A stretch of DNA of 64,000 nucleotides, taken from contig NZ_JAOYTH010000009.1 of assembly GCF_025847205.1 (NCBI RefSeq), positions 242,068 through 306,067 of the forward strand, in the 5' to 3' direction. The position numbers and the translations under genes were made by a program. Shown in pieces: positions 53,894-63,894 of this stretch. This DNA comes from Pararhizobium sp. YC-54 (GTDB lineage: Bacteria > Pseudomonadota > Alphaproteobacteria > Rhizobiales > Rhizobiaceae). The notes under the pieces were generated by a model, which had not been told where the DNA came from, searched no databases, and was given only the letters and a program-made list of their open reading frames with translations. Position 1 is the stretch's first letter; the number at the start of each line of letters is the position of its first letter.

Positions 53894-54513
53894 GCCGACA
53901 GCGCTTCGAGTTCTTGCGCCGGCATGATGGCGAATGTCGCGCCGCCGGAGCGGACGGCAAACATCCGGGTGCCGCCGATCTCGATCGTCTCACCGAGCGC
54001 CACCAGATCGTACATCACGGCGCGCGATACCAGCGCTTCCAGCCGTCCGCGCACATGCAGATAGGGTTTCAATTCGCGGTTCTCGCCATGAACGACGAAA
54101 CGAAGGCCATGGTCCGGGCCTGCCTCGACGACATCGCCGACATTGGTGCGGAAGGTGATGACGGGCGTGCCGTCGCGTTCGGTCACATTCATTTCGACGG
54201 CGACGAAAGGCGCGTCGGCGACGCGGATGCCCAGTTTTTCCACAGGAGTTACGAGATAGGTCTTGCCGTCCTCGTCCTTGCGCAGAACCGTGGAAAACAG
54301 CCGCACCAATGGCTGCCGGCCGATCGGCGTTCCCATGTAGAACCAGGTCCCGTCGGCGCGGATTTCCATGTCGATATCGCCGCAAAACGGTGGATTCCAC
54401 CGCTCGACGGGCGGCAAACCCTTGGTCTGCCCGTTCGTCTGCCCGGCCGCGCGGGTGATCAGCGCCGCAAGTCCTGCCGCATCGCCCGTCTGATGTATTT
54501 CCACGTCCGCCAT
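53890..54513 (-). CDS. DUF1285 protein
   Basis: 207-residue cytoplasmic protein; the family core is GLPPVERWNPPFCGDIDMEI, GTWFYMGTPIGRQPLVRLFS and KTYLVTPVEKLGIRVADAPF. DUF1285 is a beta-rich fold of unknown function, consistently found near cca and CoA-type NUDIX genes in alphaproteobacteria to my recollection. Start at 54513; the extension to 54681 is rejected as it would overlap the divergent promoter region. Confidence 0.86.
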   Translation of the reverse strand: MADVEIHQTGDAAGLAALITRAAGQTNGQTKGLPPVERWNPPFCGDIDMEIRADGTWFYMGTPIGRQPLVRLFSTVLRKDEDGKTYLVTPVEKLGIRVADAPFVAVEMNVTERDGTPVITFRTNVGDVVEAGPDHGLRFVVHGENRELKPYLHVRGRLEALVSRAVMYDLVALGETIEIGGTRMFAVRSGGATFAIMPAQELEALSA

Positions 54514-54680
54514 CGTTCCGTCCCGTTTGGCCCTATTCTTGCTTTTTATCGAGCACTGGCTCACGAGATAGTGCGTTGCTCCCGTCTTGTCAGCCACCGG
54601 GCGGAGCATAGATTGAAAAACAGAGACGGAAAGAGCGCTTTTCGCGATTCGGCACCGTTGCCGGCCACTGGAGACAGACA

Positions 54681-55694
54681 ATGGGTGTGATGAAAACGAC
54701 AGACGGCGCGGTCGACGAAAAGGCGATCATCGCCGCGGCCGAAAAGGCGCTGGGCGAGATCGCCCTGATCCGCAAGGAAGTCGGCAAGGTGATCTTCGGC
54801 CAGGAAAGCGTCGTCGAGCAGACGCTCCTTGCGGTCCTGTCCGGCGGTCATGCGCTCCTGGTCGGCGTTCCCGGCCTTGCCAAGACCAAGCTGGTCTCGA
54901 CGCTCGGCACCGTGCTTGGCCTCAATTCCAACCGCATCCAGTTCACGCCCGACCTGATGCCGTCGGATATTCTGGGCTCCGAAGTCATGGACCAGGACGA
55001 AAACGGACGCCGTTCGTTCCGCTTCGTACCCGGCCCGATCTTCACCCAGCTGCTGATGGCCGACGAAATCAACCGCGCCAGCCCGCGCACCCAGTCGGCG
55101 CTCTTGCAGGCCATGCAGGAATATCACGTCACCGTTGCCGGCCAGCGCAACGACCTGCCGCAGCCTTTCCACGTCCTGGCGACGCAGAACCCGCTGGAGC
55201 AGGAAGGCACCTATCCCCTGCCCGAGGCCCAGCTCGACCGCTTCCTGATGCAGGTCGATGTCGGCTATCCCGAGCTTGCCGCCGAACGGCAGATCCTGCT
55301 GGAAACCACCGGCATTCATGAAGCCGAAGCGCGCGGCGTCATCGATGCCGCCCAGCTCAAGGATATCCAGCACCTGATCCGCCAGATGCCGGTCAGCGAG
55401 AAAGTGGTCGATGCCATTCTGTCGCTGGTTCGCTCGGCCCGCCCCGGCAACGGCAATGCCGCCACCGACAAGAACGTCGCCTGGGGTCCCGGCCCGCGCG
55501 CCGGCCAGTCGCTGATGCTGTGCGCCCGCGCCCGCGCCCTTTATGACGGCAGGCTCGCGCCATCCATCGATGATATCATGGCGCTTGCCGAACCGGTGCT
55601 GCAGCACCGCATGGCGCTGACATTCGCAGCCCGGGCCGAAGGCATGTCGGTTCGTGACGTCATCACCAGTCTGGTCAAGCAAGCCAAGGGATAA
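54681..55694 (+). CDS. MoxR-family AAA+ ATPase
   Basis: 337-residue cytoplasmic AAA+ protein: Walker A GVPGLAKTKLVS, Walker B LLMADEINRASPRTQSALLQ, and the ATQNPLEQEGTYPLPEAQLD sensor region. MoxR ATPases act as maturation chaperones for VWA-domain partners encoded nearby. GGAGA lies 7 nt before the ATG. First gene of a tight four-gene operon. Confidence 0.95.
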   Translation: MGVMKTTDGAVDEKAIIAAAEKALGEIALIRKEVGKVIFGQESVVEQTLLAVLSGGHALLVGVPGLAKTKLVSTLGTVLGLNSNRIQFTPDLMPSDILGSEVMDQDENGRRSFRFVPGPIFTQLLMADEINRASPRTQSALLQAMQEYHVTVAGQRNDLPQPFHVLATQNPLEQEGTYPLPEAQLDRFLMQVDVGYPELAAERQILLETTGIHEAEARGVIDAAQLKDIQHLIRQMPVSEKVVDAILSLVRSARPGNGNAATDKNVAWGPGPRAGQSLMLCARARALYDGRLAPSIDDIMALAEPVLQHRMALTFAARAEGMSVRDVITSLVKQAKG

Positions 55695-55697
55695 TGA

Positions 55698-56618
55698 ATG
55701 GCTGCCATCGGCCAAATCGTCGAGCCAACGCCGTCCGGAGAGGTCCTTTCCCGTGCGCAGAGCCGTGCCCGGCTGATCCCGGACTGCATGGTCGAGGCAA
55801 AGCGCATCGCCAATACGGTGATTTCCGGCTGGCACGGCCGCCGCAAGCGCGGCATTGGCGAAAACTTCTGGCAGTTCAGGCCCTATAGCGACGGCGAGAG
55901 CCTGTCGCGCATCGACTGGCGCCGCTCCGCCCGCGACGATCACACCTATGTGCGCGACCGCGAGTGGGAGGCTGCCCACACGATCTGGCTGTGGGCCGAC
56001 CTGTCGCCGTCGATGATGTACAAGTCGAAGTTCGGCTCGGTCTCCAAGGAAAGCCGGGCGCTGGTGCTGATGCTGGCGCTGGCCGAAATCCTTGCCCGTT
56101 CCGGCGAGCGGATCGGCTGCCCGGGCGTGATGGAGCCGGTTTCGGCCCGCAACGCTGCCGAACGGCTGGCAACAGCGCTGATGCACACGCCCCTTTCGGG
56201 CGGACTGCCACAGACGGCAATGATCCGTGGTGCCAGCGACCTGGTGCTGATCGGCGATTTCCTCGATCCCGCCGAACAGATCATGGCGCGCCTCGGGCCG
56301 CTTGCCCGGCGCGGATTGCGCGGCCATGTCATCGAGATTGCCGATCCGGCCGAAGAGAGCTTTCCCTATGCCGGGCGCACCGAATTCACCGATCCGGAAA
56401 CCGGCGAGAAGCTGACCGCCGGCCGCGCCGAAATCGTCCGCGATGACTATCGCCGGGCCTATTTCGCAAGGCGCGACAGTCTTGGCGAAAACCTGCGCCA
56501 TCTCGGCTGGACGTTCACGCCGCATCGCACCGACCACCTCGCCTCGGAGGCCCTGGTCGCCGTGCACATGTATCTCTCCGGCATGCCCGGACGCGCCACC
56601 CATGGAGGCCAGCTGTGA
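55698..56618 (+). CDS. DUF58 domain protein (MoxR partner)
   Basis: 306-residue protein with the DUF58 signature YSDGESLSRIDWRRSARDDH followed by a VWA-like fold (WLWADLSPSMMYKSKFG, with DLSPS fitting DxSxS). Starts 3 nt after moxR; its stop overlaps the GTG start of the next gene (GTGA). DUF58 proteins are constant partners of MoxR. Confidence 0.92.
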   Translation: MAAIGQIVEPTPSGEVLSRAQSRARLIPDCMVEAKRIANTVISGWHGRRKRGIGENFWQFRPYSDGESLSRIDWRRSARDDHTYVRDREWEAAHTIWLWADLSPSMMYKSKFGSVSKESRALVLMLALAEILARSGERIGCPGVMEPVSARNAAERLATALMHTPLSGGLPQTAMIRGASDLVLIGDFLDPAEQIMARLGPLARRGLRGHVIEIADPAEESFPYAGRTEFTDPETGEKLTAGRAEIVRDDYRRAYFARRDSLGENLRHLGWTFTPHRTDHLASEALVAVHMYLSGMPGRATHGGQL

Positions 56619-59422
56619 GCTTCCTGCCGTTCGTCTTCGCCAATCCGCTGATGCTCGCCGCCCTCGTTGCCCTGCCGGCGATCTGGTGGCTTCTGCGCAT
56701 GACGCCGCCCAAACCGGTGATCGAGGTGTTTCCGCCGCTGCGTATCCTCGCCAGCGTCCTGAAGCGCGAGGAGACGCCCTCGAAAAGCCCGTGGTGGCTG
56801 ACATTGCTGCGCATGCTGATGGCCGCCGCCATCATCCTGGCCATTGCCGATCCGGTGTTCAATCCGCGCTCCAACACGCTTTCCGGCAACGGCCCGCTGG
56901 CTCTGGTGATCGACAACAGCTGGGCTACGGCTCCTGACTGGCAGCGCCGCGTCGAGACGGCAGGCGCCCTGATCGGCGACGCGGAAGAAAGGGACCTACC
57001 GGTCGCAATCGTCTTTACCGCCGATCAGGAACACAATGCCGTGCCGGGATCGGCGGTCGCCGCACGCAATCGTCTTGCAGCCGCTCAGCCGCAACCGCTT
57101 CGCCCGGATCGGCGAGCAGCCGTCAACGCGCTCACGACCGCTCTCAATGGCACAGCGCCCGGCACGCTGGCCTTCCTTTCGGATGGTATCGAGGCGGGTG
57201 ACGGAAAGATCATGACGGAGCTTGCCGCGCTCTTGCCGGAAAATTTCAAGCTGATCGAGGGCAGCAACGATCAGGCGGTGGCGATCAGCAATTCCGCCAA
57301 TGATGCCGAATCGATGGTCGTCAGCTTAAGCCGCCTCGACACAGCCAATGCGCGGACATTGCCGATCACCGCCTACGACACGCGCGGCCGGGCGATCGCC
57401 AATGGTTCAGTCACCTTTGCAGCCGGTGAAGGCCTTGCCAAGGGCACGCTGGCCGCCCCCTTCGAACTGCGCAACGATTTTGCCCGCGTCGCGATTGATG
57501 GCGCAGCGACCGCCGGCGGTACGTTCCTGCTCGACGACGGCTTCCGCCGCCGCCGCGTGGCGCTTCTGAGCGGCGAAGCCCGCGACCAGTCGCAGCCGCT
57601 TCTGTCGCCGCTCTACTATATCAACCGCGCGCTCGCCCCCTATGCGGACCTGATCCAGCCGAACGAAGCCGATATGGCGGTTTCGATCCCCGACCTACTG
57701 GCACAGAAGCCGTCCATGCTGATCATGGCCGATATCGGCCGCCTGCCGGAAGAAACCTACGCGCCGATCACCAAGTGGATCGAAAACGGCGGCACGCTGG
57801 TTCGCTTTGCCGGTCCGCGCCTTGCCGCCGCTCCCGCCGACGATCCGCTGGTGCCGGTAACGCTGCGGCAGGGCGAACGGGCGCTGGGCGGCGCGCTTTC
57901 CTGGTCGGAACCGCAGCCGCTCGCCGACTATCCGGCACTCAGCCCATTTGCCGGCATGCCCAAGCCTGAAGGCATCCTCGTCAAGCGTCAGGTGCTGGCC
58001 GAACCGACGGCCGATCTTTCCTCGCGAACCTGGGCAAGCCTTGCCGATGGAACGCCGCTGGTGACCACGAAGACGCAAGGGGCCGGCCGCATCATCCTCT
58101 TTCATGTCAGCGCCGAGGCGACCTGGTCGAACCTGCCGATCTCAGGCGATTTCGTCGAGATGCTGCGGCGCAGCGTGCAACTGTCGCGCAGCGGCGGTGT
58201 GGCAAGCGAAGGAGCAACACCGGGCCAGACGCTGGCGCCATACCGCCTGCTCAATGCCAATGGCATCCTGATCAGCGAGACCGGCAAGGCGCGGCCGCTG
58301 GAAATCGCCGCCGGCTCGGCGCCGGCCTCCAGCGCCGAGCATCCGCCCGGTCTTTATGGTTCGGAAGAAGGATTTACCGCACTGAACCTCCTGCCCCGCG
58401 ACGCCCAACTGAAGCCGATCGTCGCCAGCGGACTGTCTGTTCCCTACACGGCAGAGCCGCTGATCGGCGCCGAGGCCTGGTCGCTGAAACCATCGCTGTT
58501 TGCCGCAGCCCTCATCCTGCTGTTGATTGACTCGGCTGTCGTCCTGTTCATGGGCGGCGCTTTTGCCCGGCGGAGAATGCCCGCGGCAGCCATGATCATG
58601 CTGGCGCTTGCAGCCGGCGCGCTGATCGCGATGCCCGGCCAATCCTTCGCCGACGACAGCAAGCCCGGTGACGACATCATCCTGCGGCAGCTGGACAAGA
58701 CCCATCTTGCCTATGTCATCACCGGTGAAACCGATGTTGACCGTCTTTCGGAGCGTGGCCTGGCAGGCCTTACCGATTTCCTGACCTACCGCACGACGCT
58801 CGAACCCGGCCCGCCCATCGGCCTCGATATCGCCGCGGACGAACTGGCGCTCTATTCGCTGATCTACTGGCCGGTTTCCGCCAATGCGCCGATGCCGAGC
58901 CCGCAGGCGATCAGCCGGATCGATGCCTATATGCGCTCGGGCGGCACCGTTTTGTTTGACACGCGCGACCAGTTTTCCTCGTTGTCGTCCGGCTCCGGCA
59001 CCAGCCCGAATGCGGAACGGCTGCAGACGATCCTTGCCGATCTCGACATTCCGCCGCTGGAACCGGTACCGGCCGACAACGTGCTGACCAAGTCCTTCTA
59101 TCTGCTGTCGAGTTTCCCTGGCCGCTACAATGGCAGCCCGCTGTGGATCGAGGCGCAGCCGGACAATGGATCGCAGCCGACCGGCAGGCCGGCGCGTTCG
59201 GGCGATGGCGTCTCGCCGATCATGATCACCGGCAATGATTTTGCCGGCGCCTGGGCAATCGACAGCAACGGCATGCCGCTTCTGCCGACCGTGCCGCCGG
59301 ACGAGCAGCAGCGCGAACTGGCCTTCCGCTCCGGCGTCAACATCATGATGTATATGCTGACCGGCAACTACAAGGCCGATCAGGTGCATATCCCTGCCCT
59401 GCTCGAACGGCTCGGCCAGTGA
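56615..59422 (+). CDS. BatA-like plus DUF4159 membrane protein
   Basis: 935-residue protein. Two N-terminal helices (about 5-25 and 60-82) match the aerotolerance BatA N-terminal domain. A VWA-like region follows, in which the MIDAS motif reads DNSWA (100-104), so the last Ser is Ala. A long beta-rich middle ends in two helices (about 628-690), after which a DUF4159 domain (about 690-930; KTHLAYVITGETDVDRLSER, SGGTVLFDTRDQF) lies on the outer side. A signal-like segment (LALAAGALIAMPGQSFADD) before DUF4159 suggests an old fusion of two genes. GTG start. Confidence 0.88.
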   Translation: MSFLPFVFANPLMLAALVALPAIWWLLRMTPPKPVIEVFPPLRILASVLKREETPSKSPWWLTLLRMLMAAAIILAIADPVFNPRSNTLSGNGPLALVIDNSWATAPDWQRRVETAGALIGDAEERDLPVAIVFTADQEHNAVPGSAVAARNRLAAAQPQPLRPDRRAAVNALTTALNGTAPGTLAFLSDGIEAGDGKIMTELAALLPENFKLIEGSNDQAVAISNSANDAESMVVSLSRLDTANARTLPITAYDTRGRAIANGSVTFAAGEGLAKGTLAAPFELRNDFARVAIDGAATAGGTFLLDDGFRRRRVALLSGEARDQSQPLLSPLYYINRALAPYADLIQPNEADMAVSIPDLLAQKPSMLIMADIGRLPEETYAPITKWIENGGTLVRFAGPRLAAAPADDPLVPVTLRQGERALGGALSWSEPQPLADYPALSPFAGMPKPEGILVKRQVLAEPTADLSSRTWASLADGTPLVTTKTQGAGRIILFHVSAEATWSNLPISGDFVEMLRRSVQLSRSGGVASEGATPGQTLAPYRLLNANGILISETGKARPLEIAAGSAPASSAEHPPGLYGSEEGFTALNLLPRDAQLKPIVASGLSVPYTAEPLIGAEAWSLKPSLFAAALILLLIDSAVVLFMGGAFARRRMPAAAMIMLALAAGALIAMPGQSFADDSKPGDDIILRQLDKTHLAYVITGETDVDRLSERGLAGLTDFLTYRTTLEPGPPIGLDIAADELALYSLIYWPVSANAPMPSPQAISRIDAYMRSGGTVLFDTRDQFSSLSSGSGTSPNAERLQTILADLDIPPLEPVPADNVLTKSFYLLSSFPGRYNGSPLWIEAQPDNGSQPTGRPARSGDGVSPIMITGNDFAGAWAIDSNGMPLLPTVPPDEQQRELAFRSGVNIMMYMLTGNYKADQVHIPALLERLGQ

Positions 59423-59432
59423 GGGCGCGCGG

Positions 59433-61502
59433 ATGACACTCGATTTCCAGCCTCTGCTCCCCTGGCCTTTCATCGCTGTGCTTGCGCTTGCCGCGGTGCT
59501 GTTGTCGGTGCTCGGCTTCTGGCGCGACGTGCGCGGCGCTGCCTTCAGGACCGCGGCGCTCGCAGCCCTGTGCCTTGCCATCGCCAATCCGGTATTTTTC
59601 CAGGAAGAGCGCGAACCGCTCTCCACCATCGTCGGCGTCGTCGTTGACCGCAGCCAGAGCCAGGACAATGCCGGCCGCCGCGCCATGACCGATGCGGCCT
59701 TGGCGACGCTCAAGCAGCGGCTGGCCAAATTCCCGCAGATCGAGGCGCGCATCGTCGAAGCCGCCGATGACGACAATACCGAAACCCCCTCGACGAAGCT
59801 GTTTACGGCCCTTCAGACGGCACTGGCCGATGTACCGCCCGCCCGCGTCGGCGGCGCGATCTTCATCACCGACGGCCAGATCCACGATGTTCCCGACATC
59901 AACCAGCCGCTCGGCTTCGACGCGCCGGTGCATGGGCTGATCACCGGCAAGCCGGACGAGTTCGACCGCCGCATCGAGATCGTCAGCGGCCCGCGCTTCG
60001 GCATTGTCGGCGAGGAACAGAAGGTCACGTTTCGCGTCGCCGATGACGGCAAGGCGCCCGGTGGCACGGCGGAAGTGACCATCAGCCTCAATGGCAACCA
60101 GATCGCCACGGAAGTGGCTGAGCCCGGCACCGATGTGCCCTTCGCCTTCACCGTGCCGCGCGGCGGCAACAACATTCTCGAATTTGCCGTCTCCCCGGTC
60201 GCCGGCGAAGTGACGGAGGTCAACAACCGCGCCGTCCACGTCATCGACGGCATCCGCGAAAACCTGCGTGTGCTTCTGGTTTCGGGCGAACCGCATGCGG
60301 GCGAACGGGCCTGGCGCAACCTCTTGAAATCCGACGCTGCCGTCGATCTCGTCCATTTCACCATTCTGCGGCCGCCGGAAAAGCAGGACGGCACGCCGAT
60401 CAACGAACTGTCGCTGATCGCCTTTCCGACCCGCGAACTGTTTGTCGAAAAGATCAAGGAATTCGACCTGATCATCTTCGATCGCTACCAGCACCGTGGC
60501 GTGCTGCCGATCCTCTACTATGACAATATCGCCCAATATGTCGAAAACGGCGGCGCCCTGCTGATCGCCGCAGGCCCCGAACATGCCGGCGACGATTCGA
60601 TTGCAACAACGCCGCTGTCGGCAGTGCTGCCCGCAAACCCGACCGGCTTCATGAACGAGAAGGCTTTCTACCCGCGTCTCTCCGACGACGGCAAGAAGCA
60701 TCCGGTCACCCGCGGGCTGGAAGGCGCCGACAGCGAACCGCCGCATTGGGGCCGCTGGTTCCGCACCGTCGATGTCGACAAGCCGCTCGGCCAGACCGTG
60801 ATGCAGGCCGCCGACGGCAAGCCGCTCCTGGTCTTGAACCGCGTCGGCAAGGGCCGCGTCGCCATGCTGCTCTCCGACCAGGGCTGGCTCTGGGCACGCA
60901 GCTTCGAAGGCGGCGGCCCGAGCGTTTCGCTCTATCGCCGCACCGCCCATTGGCTGATGCAGGAACCGGCGCTGGAAGAAGAGGCGCTGACCGCGCATGC
61001 CAGCGGCAGAACGCTGGAAATCGCCAGACAAACAATCGAAGGCGATCCGGGCGTGGCGATGCTGACCTACCCCTCCGGCAAGACCGAGCAGATTGCGCTC
61101 AAGGAAGGCGAGCCCGGCCTCTACAAGGCCACGGTCCGTACCGCCGAGACCGGTCTTTTCGAAGTCACCAATGGTGAACTCAACACGCTGGTGCATGTCG
61201 GCAGCGTCGATGCGCCTGAATTCAAGGCAACGATCTCGACCACCGGGACGCTGGCTCCCTGGGCGGAAAAGACCAAGGGACTGATGCAGCGCCTAGCCAA
61301 TGCCGATGGGCCTGTCGATCTGCCGCCGATCCTGCCGGTGCGCGGCACTGTCCGCGTTGCCGACGACCAGCGCCTGTCGCTGCGCATGACCGACGAAACC
61401 GTGCTGAAGGGCATCAATTCACTGTCGCTGTTTGCCGGCTTTCTCGGGCTGGCTGCCCTGCTGTTCATGCTCTCGGCGACGTGGCATCGCGAGGGGCGGT
61501 AA
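59433..61502 (+). CDS. VWA / glutamine amidotransferase-like membrane protein
   Basis: 689-residue protein: two N-terminal helices (about 12-50), a VWA region with an intact MIDAS-type DRSQS (72-76) and TDGQ, Ig-like repeats (about 175-275), a class-I glutamine-amidotransferase-like fold (about 285-500; LRVLLVSGEPHAGERAWRNL, FDLIIFDRYQHRGVL), and a C-terminal helix (about 662-682). The amidotransferase-like domain does not show an obvious nucleophilic Cys elbow, so it is probably non-catalytic. Last gene of the MoxR operon, 10 nt after the previous stop. Confidence 0.86.
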   Translation: MTLDFQPLLPWPFIAVLALAAVLLSVLGFWRDVRGAAFRTAALAALCLAIANPVFFQEEREPLSTIVGVVVDRSQSQDNAGRRAMTDAALATLKQRLAKFPQIEARIVEAADDDNTETPSTKLFTALQTALADVPPARVGGAIFITDGQIHDVPDINQPLGFDAPVHGLITGKPDEFDRRIEIVSGPRFGIVGEEQKVTFRVADDGKAPGGTAEVTISLNGNQIATEVAEPGTDVPFAFTVPRGGNNILEFAVSPVAGEVTEVNNRAVHVIDGIRENLRVLLVSGEPHAGERAWRNLLKSDAAVDLVHFTILRPPEKQDGTPINELSLIAFPTRELFVEKIKEFDLIIFDRYQHRGVLPILYYDNIAQYVENGGALLIAAGPEHAGDDSIATTPLSAVLPANPTGFMNEKAFYPRLSDDGKKHPVTRGLEGADSEPPHWGRWFRTVDVDKPLGQTVMQAADGKPLLVLNRVGKGRVAMLLSDQGWLWARSFEGGGPSVSLYRRTAHWLMQEPALEEEALTAHASGRTLEIARQTIEGDPGVAMLTYPSGKTEQIALKEGEPGLYKATVRTAETGLFEVTNGELNTLVHVGSVDAPEFKATISTTGTLAPWAEKTKGLMQRLANADGPVDLPPILPVRGTVRVADDQRLSLRMTDETVLKGINSLSLFAGFLGLAALLFMLSATWHREGR

Positions 61503-61565
61503 GGAGCGCCTTTGTGTCCGTTGCCGCCGTTTCATCGAAAGCCCAACGGGGCTGATCCCCAGGCA

Positions 61566-62072
61566 CTATTCGCGCCAGTGGATATCGCCCTTTAGCCCGG
61601 CATGGACATTGTCGGCCATCGGCACGACCAGAACACGGTTGGGATCGACCGGCCCGGGAAAGGTCAGCGCGCCATAAGCGACCTTCTCGAAACCGAGCGG
61701 CTGGTAATAAGGCGGATCGCCAACGAGGATGACGCACTCGGAACCCTTGCGCCGTGCAGCCTCGACGGCAATACGGACCAGTTCCCGACCGATGCCACGG
61801 TTTTTGTGCGACGGGCGCACAGCCAACGGCCCGAGCAGGTGGCCCTTGATCGAGCCGGCCAGAACCGGGGTCATCCGCACAGAGGCAATCGTCTCGCCAT
61901 CATCAGTGCAGACGAAGGACAAGGACAGATCGTGCGGACCCTGCTCGCGGATACGGGCTGCGGCGCGCGCAAACCGGCCAGGGCCGAACGCTTCTTCATT
62001 GATGATTTCGATGGCTGCGTCGTGGGAAGCGTCTTCAGTGAGATAGACGAGATCGTGCTTTTTCATGAACAT
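61566..62072 (-). CDS. GNAT N-acetyltransferase, YhbS-like
   Basis: 168 residues from ATG 62072 (an ATG at 62066 is equally possible). Motif A is VRPSHKNRGIGRELVRIAVE; C-terminal VGDPPYYQPLGFEKV is typical of the YhbS group. Substrate unknown. Converges with the MoxR operon. Confidence 0.85.
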   Translation of the reverse strand: MFMKKHDLVYLTEDASHDAAIEIINEEAFGPGRFARAAARIREQGPHDLSLSFVCTDDGETIASVRMTPVLAGSIKGHLLGPLAVRPSHKNRGIGRELVRIAVEAARRKGSECVILVGDPPYYQPLGFEKVAYGALTFPGPVDPNRVLVVPMADNVHAGLKGDIHWRE

Positions 62073-62341
62073 CGGGAAACCGGGCCTACGAGACAAAAAT
62101 ATGATGGCTTCGCCCTCAGGGGCGTTTGCAGCATCAGCGTCGTCGTGGGCTTCCCGGGAAAAACATCAACTTTGATCCGTGTTCAGAAAAATTCTGCATG
62201 GCCGGATAGCAGAAAAATGCGCCACGTCAAAGCCTAAAACGCACTGTTCAGCTTTTGCGGACTATATGCGGTGATTTCATGGGTTATCTATGCGTTACGA
62301 ATTCACAAGCAAGCGGCGCTCCGGCCGCCAGGAGATTGACG

Positions 62342-63325
62342 ATGGGCATGCTGGTTGAAGGCGTCTGGCAGGACGTCTGGTACGATACAAAGGAAACCAA
62401 GGGACATTTCAAGCGGGCGGCATCGCAGTTCCGCAACTGGGTCACCGCCGACGGCTCGGCCGGTCCATCCGGCGAAGGCGGCTTCAAGGCCGAGGCCGGG
62501 CGCTACCACCTCTACGTATCGCTCGCCTGCCCGTGGGCACACCGCACGCTGATCTTCCGCAAGCTGAAGAAGCTCGAAGACCTGATCACCGTCTCGATCG
62601 TCGATCCGCTGATGCTGTCGAAGGGCTGGGAGTTCAAGAACGAGATCGGCGGTACGGTCGATCACCTGTTCGGCGCGCAAGCGCTCTCGCAGGTCTATGT
62701 GAAGGCCGATCCGCATTATTCCGGCCGCGTCACCGTACCGGTGCTCTGGGACAAGCAGCAGAACAAGATGGTTTCGAACGAATCCTCGGAAATCATCCGC
62801 ATGTTCAACTCCGCCTTCGACGGCTTGACGGGCTCGAACGATGATTTCTATCCGCAAGACCTGCGATCAGAAATCGACGGCCTCAACGAGCGTATCTACA
62901 GCGCCGTCAACAATGGCGTCTACAAGGCGGGGTTTGCCACGGCGCAGGACGCCTACGCGCAAAGCGTCACGGCGCTGTTCGAGATGCTGGACGAATTGGA
63001 ACAGCGCCTGTCAACCCGGCGATATCTGACCGGCGAACGGATCACCGAGGCCGACTGGCGGCTGTTCACGACGCTGGTGCGTTTCGATCCGGTCTATGTC
63101 GGCCATTTCAAATGCAACATCCGCCGCATCGCCAACTATCCCAACCTGCAGGGCTATCTGCAGGATCTCTATCAGGTGGCCGGCGTCGCCGAGACGGTCA
63201 ACATGCGCCACATCAAGGAGCATTATTACCGCAGCCATACGATGATCAATCCGACCGGTGTCGTGCCTGTCGGGCCGGTGCTTAATCTTGACACGCCACA
63301 TGGCCGCGAAGAGCTTGCCGCCTGA
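62342..63325 (+). CDS. Glutathionyl-hydroquinone reductase (Xi-class GST)
   Basis: 327-residue glutathione S-transferase of the YqjG/PcpF type. The active-site Cys63 is in SLACPWAHR; other family motifs are TVPVLWDKQQNKMVSNESSE, ITEADWRLFTTLVRFDPVY and HFKCNIRRIANYPNL. Reduces glutathionyl-hydroquinones to hydroquinones using GSH, in quinone detoxification. AGGAG lies about 8 nt before the ATG at 62342; the long extension from 62255 is rejected. Confidence 0.93.
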   Translation: MGMLVEGVWQDVWYDTKETKGHFKRAASQFRNWVTADGSAGPSGEGGFKAEAGRYHLYVSLACPWAHRTLIFRKLKKLEDLITVSIVDPLMLSKGWEFKNEIGGTVDHLFGAQALSQVYVKADPHYSGRVTVPVLWDKQQNKMVSNESSEIIRMFNSAFDGLTGSNDDFYPQDLRSEIDGLNERIYSAVNNGVYKAGFATAQDAYAQSVTALFEMLDELEQRLSTRRYLTGERITEADWRLFTTLVRFDPVYVGHFKCNIRRIANYPNLQGYLQDLYQVAGVAETVNMRHIKEHYYRSHTMINPTGVVPVGPVLNLDTPHGREELAA

Positions 63326-63326
63326 C

Positions 63327-63815
63327 CTACCAGAAATCGGCTGGCGGAGCGCTTCCTGAGAGTTCCGCCAGGCGCCGGCGTGTCGCAGGCGTCGTCTCCG
63401 CCGGCAGGGCATCCAGCGGAAAGAAACCGCTCTCGACGATTTCCATATCCGGTTTCTTCGGCGAGACCTGCCGGACATTGCGGCAGCGATAGAAGATCAC
63501 ATGGTCGCGCTTGCTGGTCTGCCGGTTGAAATAGACGTGGAAAAGCTCGGGCGGACCGCTCATTTCCAGATTTCCCTCCTCGCGCAATTCCTTGACCAGC
63601 GCCTGGAAAGCCGTCTCGTGCCGCTCCAGTCCACCACCCGGCAGATGCCAGCCGGGCACATAGGAGTGCCTGACGAGAAAAACGCGGCCCTCCGCATCGA
63701 AACAGGCGGCGCGGACGCCCATCGTCATGCCACGTGCGAAAGCAAAATAGCTGTGAACCACACGAGTGATCAGCCTTGCTCTCCAGCTGCGCATTTCCGG
63801 CGGCGTTCCGCTCAT
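63327..63815 (-). CDS. NUDIX hydrolase
   Basis: 162-residue NUDIX protein with box residues GGGLERHETAFQALVKEL and REEGN, and an N-terminal stretch rich in basic and aromatic residues (RARLITRVVHSYFAFARG). Nucleoside diphosphate derivative pyrophosphatase of unknown specificity. Convergent with the GST gene, 1 nt between stops. Confidence 0.87.
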   Translation of the reverse strand: MSGTPPEMRSWRARLITRVVHSYFAFARGMTMGVRAACFDAEGRVFLVRHSYVPGWHLPGGGLERHETAFQALVKELREEGNLEMSGPPELFHVYFNRQTSKRDHVIFYRCRNVRQVSPKKPDMEIVESGFFPLDALPAETTPATRRRLAELSGSAPPADFW

Positions 63816-63894
63816 GCCGATCCGGTTCCTTTCGTCATTGTCACGCCGAGGATAAAGCGTCTGGAATGATTCCCCTTTTCAGGAATATGCGCTA

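Noticed and set aside
54561-56804. 747-residue open frame on the minus strand
   Set aside because: Antisense shadow of the moxR and DUF58 genes.
59343-61196. 617-residue open frame on the minus strand
   Set aside because: Antisense shadow of the VWA/amidotransferase-like gene.
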